Assembly (NCBI GenBank): GCA_020746875.1
Contig: JAGTJL010000007.1
Span: 2,849,992 to 2,913,991, forward strand
DNA from: Rhexocercosporidium sp. MPI-PUGE-AT-0058
Lineage: Eukaryota; Ascomycota; Leotiomycetes; Helotiales
DNA: 64,000 nucleotides
Direction of reading: 5' to 3'
Shown one piece after another: positions 57,000 through 64,000 of the stretch. The translations under genes were made by a program, and so were the position numbers. The notes under the pieces were generated by a model, which was not told the DNA's origin, ran no database searches, and saw only the letters and a program-made list of their open reading frames with translations. The first letter of the stretch is position 1; every line of letters begins with the position of its first letter.

Positions 57000-59900
57000 A
57001 TACTTTAAAAAACTCGAATTTCTAGCGAGACAGATTCTTCGTGAGCTTATTAATAAGTATATTAGCAATTAGAAGATATATTACTTTAAATGATTCACGA
57101 ATATACTTTTACTTAAGTTATATATTTTAAATATTTATATAATAAAGCTTAATAATAATCCTTTTAATATTATTTATAATTAATTTAATTATCTATTAAT
57201 TATTACAGAAAATCTCTTAAGTCTTACCGATATTAAAAACTAAATTCCGAAAGAATCGTTAAAAAGCTATAACTTCTTTTCCGATATGCTTTAATATTAA
57301 TAATTCCGCTTTAGTAATCGACGTAATAATTGTAAATTACTTTAATACTTTCCAGATTATTAGCCCGCCGAATAATAAGATTATATAACCTTAAGATAAT
57401 TTCCGAATTTCGATATTATTTACGAAAAATATATTTAAAATAATATAAAGCGCTTTTTCTTAATTACTTCCGTATATAATATCTAAAAAGCGCGTATTAA
57501 ATAAATAGCGAATAAGTTAATATATAATTATAAAATACTTTAAATTAGGATTTATCGCGAATTATAAAAGCTAAGCGATCGCAAAAGCTACGTCTGATCT
57601 TATAACGATCGTTATATATAATACCGACTTAATTCTCTTTTAATAAATTTTAATATATTTCTTTAAAGCTTATCTTTTATACTTAATAAGATCGATTTAA
57701 AAAAGTGGTATCGTAAGACACTTCTTATCAGTTTATTTAAACTTTCGAATAATCTTCTTAATATATTAATTATAAATTAAGGAAATAATCTTACGTTTTC
57801 TGTCGCGTATTATTTTAATTCTTAAGAATTATTTAATATTTCTAAGATCATGCATATCGTACGCTTAATTCAGTCGTTTAATAAAATCCTGTCCGAGCTT
57901 TAAGTCGTCTCGATAATAAAGTATTTGAATATTATTTATGTAAAAGAGAATAAGGATCTTATAAGTAAGGTTTATAAATATATACGGTTCTTCCGAATAT
58001 AAAATTAATTCTAAATTTATTAACGTTTTATTAATATATTTGTATTATAAGTACGGAGAGTTACGTATTCTATAAAAAGCGCGATTAACTCGTAGTATAT
58101 ATTTAAGCTTATTAAAACCTAGAAGGAATTTGTAATATACGGTTTCGCTATTTATATCCCGAAAAGTATTAATAAACGTATTAATTACGTCGAAGCACTT
58201 GACTTCTAAGTTAAAATAAGCTGCGAGCGCTATAGCGATTCAGAAGGATTTAGCTAAAAGCATATTAGCGTATATAAAGACGATTATTAATTTATTTTAG
58301 AGATTATCTCGTATAATAATTCGGGATCTATATTTTGAAATATATCTTTTTAGATCTGGCTTATACTTAAAAACCTATATAAGCAAGATAAGTATTAATA
58401 TAATACTTGAATTAAATATTTCTGAGGTTTAATAACTTTATTTATTTATTATCCTTATCTTTAAGTTCGTATCTTTTTTAAATTATTTTTTTATTAAATA
58501 ATTCTTAAGATCGCTTTATTATTTTAATTTAAATAAAAGATCTTAAACTTTAATTTTTAGAAATAAAATCTTCCTTTTTAATAATTAATAGCTTATTTAT
58601 ATTATTATTATAATTATATAATATATAATCTTCGTTAAATCTCGAAGATTATCTTATTCTTCTAATAATATATATTAATCAGGTATAAGCTCTTAAAGCA
58701 TCTGATCGACTTCGGACCGAAGATTATTATATTAATTAAGGATTTAATCACTCCCGAGATTAAGTTCACTTCCGAGCTTAAGATTATCTTTATCGAAGCG
58801 TGTTTATTTAAAAATAATTATAAGTATTATAAATACTTTATCGCTTTAATTCTTTCGTAATCTTCTTCTTTTCTTTTTACTTTTAATTAACTTCTTTGCT
58901 TTTACTGAGCTTTTAGTAAATATACTTGATTCTAATTAAGCTTTTTCCGCTGTAATCTGAAAGCGTATTACTCTCGCTTATCTTGCTTTCGTCGTCCGAA
59001 TACTTTATACTTTAATTTAAGAATATAATATTAAAATTATTACCGAAGATTCTTCTTATAATTAAAATCTCGACGGTATTTGAATCTCGATACGTAATAA
59101 TCGAAGCGGATCTCGCGCTTAATTCTGCAATACGTTCGAATCTCGATTAATAAATTATATACTTTTACGCGAGTCGAATGCCTTTAAGTCCTGCTTTATG
59201 CCTGGAATAGATTCTTAATTTAACGTATTCTTTTCTAATTCCTTACTTTATCCAGGAAAGCTTTCTAAAGCAGGAGTATATTCCGGAATTAAAAGTTTAT
59301 TTATTATACTCGAGTTATTAATATACTCTTTTATTTCCGAATTCTGACTCTCGAAGCTTTTAACTGATCTTTGAATTCGTTTAATATATAATTAAAGCAA
59401 GTCTTCGCCTAAGAAATTCGCATTATTTTCCTTGATAATTATATTTTCAGTAATATTTTTAATAATTCTAATTCAGTTTATAATAAACTTATCCTCCTCG
59501 ATAAGATCGCAAATAAACCGGGCTTTTTGAATCGTGATTTTTACTTCTTCACCTGAGATAATATAAAAGCTATTTTCGTTAAAGCGTATATTACGCGTAA
59601 TGATTATTTTATCGAGACGTAATACTTAGATCTTGTAAATATTAGAAGCGTAGAAACTTATAAGAAATCCGATATACGCACGCGTAATTATTTTGAACGC
59701 TTTTTTATCTTATCTTTTAGCTTTTTTTATTATTAATAAATACGTTTTATAGTTATATATATAAATCTTATTTTAATTTAATCTGAAATTTATAATAAGT
59801 CTTGTAATAAGCGCTGAATTATATTACCGAAAATAATTCCGAAATTACTTATTGTTAATTTTAATAAATAATAGCTAATTATTTACTCGCTTTAAGCTTC

Positions 59901-62400
59901 TATTATACAAATAGATCCCTGCGAGTATATATTTAATACTCAGATCTACGGGAAGATTAGCTGATAATCTTATTTTAATACCTTTATTAATTACTTCTTA
60001 ATCAGCTCGTTCGGCTCCGCCATTTAGTTCATAAGTTACCGTTAATAAGAGCTCGAAGTCAATTCCGAACTTATTAGCTTATCTCTTATATCTCGTGAAT
60101 TCTCGAATTATAATAATTATTTTCTCTTAATTATATTTGAATTTATATATTAAAAGTCTAAATTACTTTCGAACTTAAGCTTTAAAGCTCTTAATATATT
60201 AAAATACTTCATCGTGCTCTTTTATTTGTAATATATAACTAGTAAGTAAGCCGCTATACTCGCATTTAAGTACGAAGAGCTAAAAGTAATTATTCTAATA
60301 TTTCGGATAATTAAATAAATCTTAAGTGATTTTCTAAAATAATTTAAGGGATTTTCTTTCCGGTAAACGTTTAAAGATTACTTAAATAATATAAGTTAAA
60401 GTATATTACTTGCATTTAATCCTTCTTATTACTTTAATAATCTTAATATTTCTCGCTGTGCTTATTAATTTTCTTAAAGTATTTAGGCTTAAATAGCCTG
60501 CTCGCAGATATTAAATACGCTCCGAGTCTGTTTTAAAGTACTTATAATCTTTAGATAATTTATACGGCTTATTTATTCTTTTAGAGAGCGTTAGAAATAT
60601 TACAGTTCTTGCAGCGCTTAAGAGTATATTATAAGTGCTCGGAAAGTAAATTAAATATAACTTATATTCAAAGAAAATAAGGTTTTATTTACGCTTTAGT
60701 TATTGTATTATATAATATTTATCAATTAGCAAGCCTTCCTTATTCTATCTTAAAATACAATCTATATTATAAAACTAAAAACCGGTCTTATAAAAACGAG
60801 CTTTAGAAATAATATTAATATAAAAGTTTTCTATAACTGCGACGTCGTGAAACGTAAGATCAAATAATTCTTTATTCGGACTCTTAAGTATTCCTTTTAT
60901 AACTCGAGTTCCGCGCCCGATAATAAGCAATTAAAAGCTCTTATACTTAATTAAATCCTTAAGAATAAATTTTATAAAAGATCTTTTTAATAATATTAAA
61001 TAATCGTTAATTAGATTAATTGCTTTATAATTATTTAATAAAATAAAATCTAATAAAAAATAAAATAAATTCTAAAAGGAATATATACCCGCAGCTGAAT
61101 ATTCGGCCGGATTAAGCAAGAGCACCGGGTGCGCGTAAATCCCGCTTATTCTTCTTTTATCTGATAAGTTTCCGGGAAAAATAAACTTCTTTTTATTTAA
61201 TTTATCAGATTCTTATTTATTTAATTTCGCTAAGAGATTTTTTATTAATTGAAGGAAAAGCTTATCCGAGTTTATTTGCCCGCGGAAAGCTTTCTATTAT
61301 AGCGTAGCAAATTATTGCCGGATCTTATTATAATACTGATTATTTATTTTTAAGTTTAAACGAGCTATTTTATTCTGATATTTATTAAATACTTTTTTAT
61401 AAATTATTATTTAAAAATAAGTATAATTTAAGAGAAATTAATAATAAGTTTTATTTTTTAAGTATAAATATACTTTTTTTATAAGTTTTCTTTTTATCTT
61501 GAATCGGTTTAATCTTTTACTAGATGAATTAGAAGCTTCCGAGTCGGGTATTTTATTATTATCAGAGCGTGAATTAAGAATAAAAAAATAATTATACCCT
61601 GATTTTCTACCGATAAGTTATTAATACTGGCGATTAGCTTAATTAGAATAAAACAGCTATGCGAGCTATTCTAAAGAATATTTAAAAAGTATCCTGAGCT
61701 CGTCGGCTTCTTTAATCTCAAGAAAATACTTTTAAGCCTATGAATTATTAAAATTATTAGCTGTAATCAGGAAAAAGTTAATACTAAAAGTACCGAGCAC
61801 TTCCGGTATACGATATAAGTTCCTTTTACGAATTAGCTCTTAATATTATATAATCTAGACTTTCGGGTTTTAGATATTTTTCGTATTTAGAAATTGCAAG
61901 TAATCTTAGCAAATTATCGTCTGAATCGTTATATTCGTTTAATACAGAACTGTCTTAAGCGTGCGAACTAATACTTGAATATTAGCTCTTTTCTCAGCGA
62001 CGAGTTATATAACCGCTATACTGAAGAATTAACAGCTTATAATTTTCTTAATCTATTCGTAAAGCTTAAAGTATATCGTAATTCGTAATTATTATATTAC
62101 GTATTTTATAATATACGCTTTAATTTCGGCCTCGGCTTCCTTTTAATAAGATTCTGCGATTATCTTAATAAGCTCGTGCAGTCGAGTAAAAAGAAGGGCA
62201 ATAAAAGCGTTAAAGCTTATAATTATTTAGTCCGAGGAAAACGTAATTACTACGTGACGATCGAGCGCTTATTTCTAGAATTATTTATTATATTCGTTCG
62301 TTTTTATTATATAATTTAATTCAGCGAGATTATTCTTTTATTAAATAATCTGCTCGGCGGTTCGTAAATTTTTATTAATAATTTCAGTTAGTATTTTTAT
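57000..62400 (-). pseudogene. Copia 3 gag-pol, RIP-inactivated
   Basis: Colinear with Copia 2 pol: gag (about 62.4-60.3 kb), integrase core (about 60.1-59.9 kb, with the ELNGGAERA-type motif region near 60,010), then RT and RNase H (about 58.9-57.1 kb) with the catalytic box near 57,944. The box reads YINN where YVDD is expected, both Asp codons being changed by G-to-A. Stops are frequent in all parts. Confidence 0.8.
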
Positions 62401-62690
62401 ATTAAAAGTATTTAAATTAATAAAAAACTAAAGTCCGAGTATTTAAGCGCTAAGAATCAAATAATTTATTTATAATAGAAAGTCTTCAGGCTTTAAGTAT
62501 ATAATATTTGCGTTAAGACCGCTAAAATTATCGTGCGATAATATCTCGATAATTACGCTAAGAAATACGTTAGAGTTTAAGCGTAAGGAAAGGAAACGAA
62601 AATCGTAGAATTAAAATTAAATAAGCTTAATTGAAGCTCGAAATCTGTATATATTAAAAGTAGCTTATAAAGACAGATATAGCTCTTAAT

Positions 62691-62879
62691 TATCGTACAG
62701 AAATAAAGCAAGCTTTTAATAATTCAAGAGCTTTACGATTAACGTAAAAAATAAGAATTCAAAAGATTTATTAAAATAAGCGTTATCTTTTATAAAAAAA
62801 GATTATAACCCGAGTATATATATACGTAAGTGCTTACGAGAGCATACATATGACCAGTAGACTGCGCTAAGGCGCGATA
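62691..62879 (-). repeat. Copia 3 5' LTR (189 bp)
   Basis: Starts TATCGTACAG and ends GGCGCGATA on the + strand, followed by CTTTA. It is more RIPped than its partner at 54,526, although both were identical at insertion. Confidence 0.93.
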
Positions 62880-62884
62880 CTTTA

Positions 62885-63769
62885 ATTAATAGTCCTTATA
62901 TAATAAACGAAAAATATATATAATAAACAATTTTTATTAATTTTATTAATAAATAAAGTTTAACGTAATAATTCTTATTCTCTTATTAAAAACCGTTTAT
63001 AATTTTAAAACCGCTTATTATTTTTCTTTTTTTATATATATAACTCTTAATTATTATATATTATTTTAAGAATTAATTTTAATATAATTTTTAATTAAAT
63101 TTTAATTTATTTTAACTTATACTTATACCTTTTTTTATTTTAAATAGTTACGTTACTTTAATATATTCCTACTAATTACTTCCCTTTTTCGAGTATTCTT
63201 TCCTTACTTATATTAATTCTTTTATTTTAATATTAATTAACTTTATAAATAATAATTTAAATATTTAATTATTTTATAAGTTTTTATTTATAAAATAATT
63301 AACTAAAATTCCATTCTTATTATGCGTTATTAAAGTCATATCTTTTACTTTTTATATTCGTAAGAGCTAAAATATAATTATATTTAAAAGCTCTTTACTT
63401 TTTTTAATTTATAAAAGAAATAACCTTTTTAATTATTAATTAAGACGTATTATTTTTATAATTTATTTTATTTTAACTTAAATTATAATATATATAAAGA
63501 TTATTTATATTTAATGCTAAAAAACGTTTTATTTATTTTTAAGCCCTTTGCCTAAAACCTCGATTAAGTTATTTATATTAGCCGCTTCTCGAATCCTATA
63601 AGCTTTAAAAATATCCTTAAGCCTTTCGATCTTTTAACTTAATATTATTATATTTTTTATAATATTATTTTATATATAACTCGCCTTTTTATATAATATA
63701 AGAGTTACTTTATATAATATATAATACTTTTAATATAGCCCCGACTTAAATACCTTTCGCCTACCTCTT
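62885..63769. other. AT-rich subtelomeric DNA, unassigned
   Basis: Very AT-rich and stop-rich on all frames, with occasional CG-containing words (TTTTCGAGTATTC, CGCTTCTCGAATCC). I see no trace of the telomere-linked RecQ-type helicase genes known from some fungi, nor of the retroelements elsewhere in the window. It is probably RIPped repeat of unknown type. Confidence 0.45.
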
Positions 63770-63860
63770 ATGTGAGGCTCCTTTTGCGGTCCAAAAAGGG
63801 GGCGCGGACTACTTGCGGCTCTGTATTCCCCTGGCGGGCACGAACTTATATTTTAAAAAG
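63770..63860. other. Telomere-adjacent GC-balanced spacer
   Basis: About 90 bp (GTGAGGCTCCTTTTGCGG, GGGGGCGCGGACTACTTGCGG) directly before the telomere repeat, free of RIP. Such a sequence could be the telomere-proximal element shared by chromosome ends, but only one end is visible here. Confidence 0.5.
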
Positions 63861-64000
63861 TTAGGGTTAGGGTTAGGGTTAGGGTTAGGGTTAGGGTTAG
63901 GGTTAGGGTTAGGGTTAGGGTTAGGGGGTTAGGGTTAGGGTTAGGGTTAGGGTTAGGGTTAGGGTTAGGGTTAGGGTTAGGGTTAGGGTTAGGGTTAGGT
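63861..64000 (+). repeat. Telomere: 23 units of TTAGGG
   Basis: Ten perfect TTAGGG units (63,861-63,920), one TTAGGGGG variant (63,921-63,928), eleven perfect units, and a final TTAGGT that may be a sequencing or assembly end effect. The G-rich strand runs 5' to 3' to the right, as expected for the right end of a chromosome. Confidence 0.99.

Larger units (their letters stand above)
54521..62884 (-). mobile_element. Copia copy 3, - strand, full length (8,354 bp) with CTTTA duplications
   Basis: Element 54,526-62,879, with CTTTA at 54,521-54,525 and 62,880-62,884. LTRs of 189 bp are at 54,526-54,714 and 62,691-62,879. It is colinear with Copia 2 throughout, including the accessory antisense gene, the 32-bp repeats, the uninterrupted pogo 1 target (about 59.80 kb) and pol. 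RIP is intermediate between copies 2 and 1. The insertion lies exactly at the edge between the gene island (left, normal DNA) and the AT-rich subtelomere (right). Confidence 0.95.

Noticed and set aside
1..63860. Reading the AT-rich blocks as centromere or mitochondrial DNA
   Set aside because: The blocks consist of recognisable nuclear LTR and DNA transposons with RIP-type changes and target duplications, and end in a telomere.

Overview
This window is the right-hand end of a chromosome of a filamentous ascomycete (Pezizomycotina). The last 140 bases are 23 G-rich telomere units of the TTAGGG type. About nine tenths of the rest is extremely AT-rich, TpA-rich DNA, and its reading frames are riddled with TAA and TAG codons where relatives have CAA or CAG. 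That is the signature of repeat-induced point mutation (RIP), a premeiotic fungal process that mutates CpA to TpA in repeated DNA. I cannot name the species. A two-speed genome of AT blocks and gene islands, as in several plant-associated Dothideomycetes and Leotiomycetes, would fit.

Layout. (1) 1-3.8 kb: Ty3/Gypsy element A, + strand, cut by the window start. (2) 3.8-7.4 kb: AT-rich DNA that I cannot assign. (3) 7.4-14.3 kb: Gypsy element B, - strand, with its 3' LTR and a solo LTR inserted in it. (4) 14.4-41.3 kb: a nested stack. Gypsy element C (+) is split by Copia copy 1 (+). That copy is itself split by a pogo/Fot1 DNA transposon and by Copia copy 2 (-). Further on, C is also interrupted by a protease-bearing retroelement fragment (D) and a second, different pogo-like element (-). 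(5) 41.9-46.5 kb: an inverted, truncated second copy of element A, holding a second copy of the same solo LTR. (6) 46.6-47.7 kb: a hAT transposase remnant. (7) 47.7-54.5 kb: the only normal-composition, non-RIPped island. It holds a multi-exon gene fusing a caspase-like (C14) domain to a C2H2-like zinc-finger region, a small convergent gene of unknown function, and two weak ORFs. (8) 54.5-62.9 kb: Copia copy 3 (-), complete with LTRs. (9) 62.9-63.9 kb: AT-rich subtelomere, then a short unique spacer. (10) 63.861-64.0 kb: telomere.

Several insertions can be resolved to the base. All six Copia LTRs are 189 bp, and the three copies have target duplications TAATT, ATCTT and CTTTA. The two solo LTRs have CGGTC and CTGTG. 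The first pogo element has TA duplications, and an empty site for it survives in the other Copia copies. The insertion order is therefore readable: Gypsy C, then Copia 1, then pogo 1 and Copia 2.

Two observations stand out. The island gene joins a caspase-type protease domain and a zinc-finger region in one continuous 1.6-kb exon. In addition, all three Copia copies carry, antisense to pol and next to the 3' LTR, the remains of an intron-containing gene for a protein of about 248 residues with a Cys-rich motif. Splice phases and RIP-derived stops are consistent with a once-intact accessory gene. No tRNA, rRNA or CRISPR was seen.
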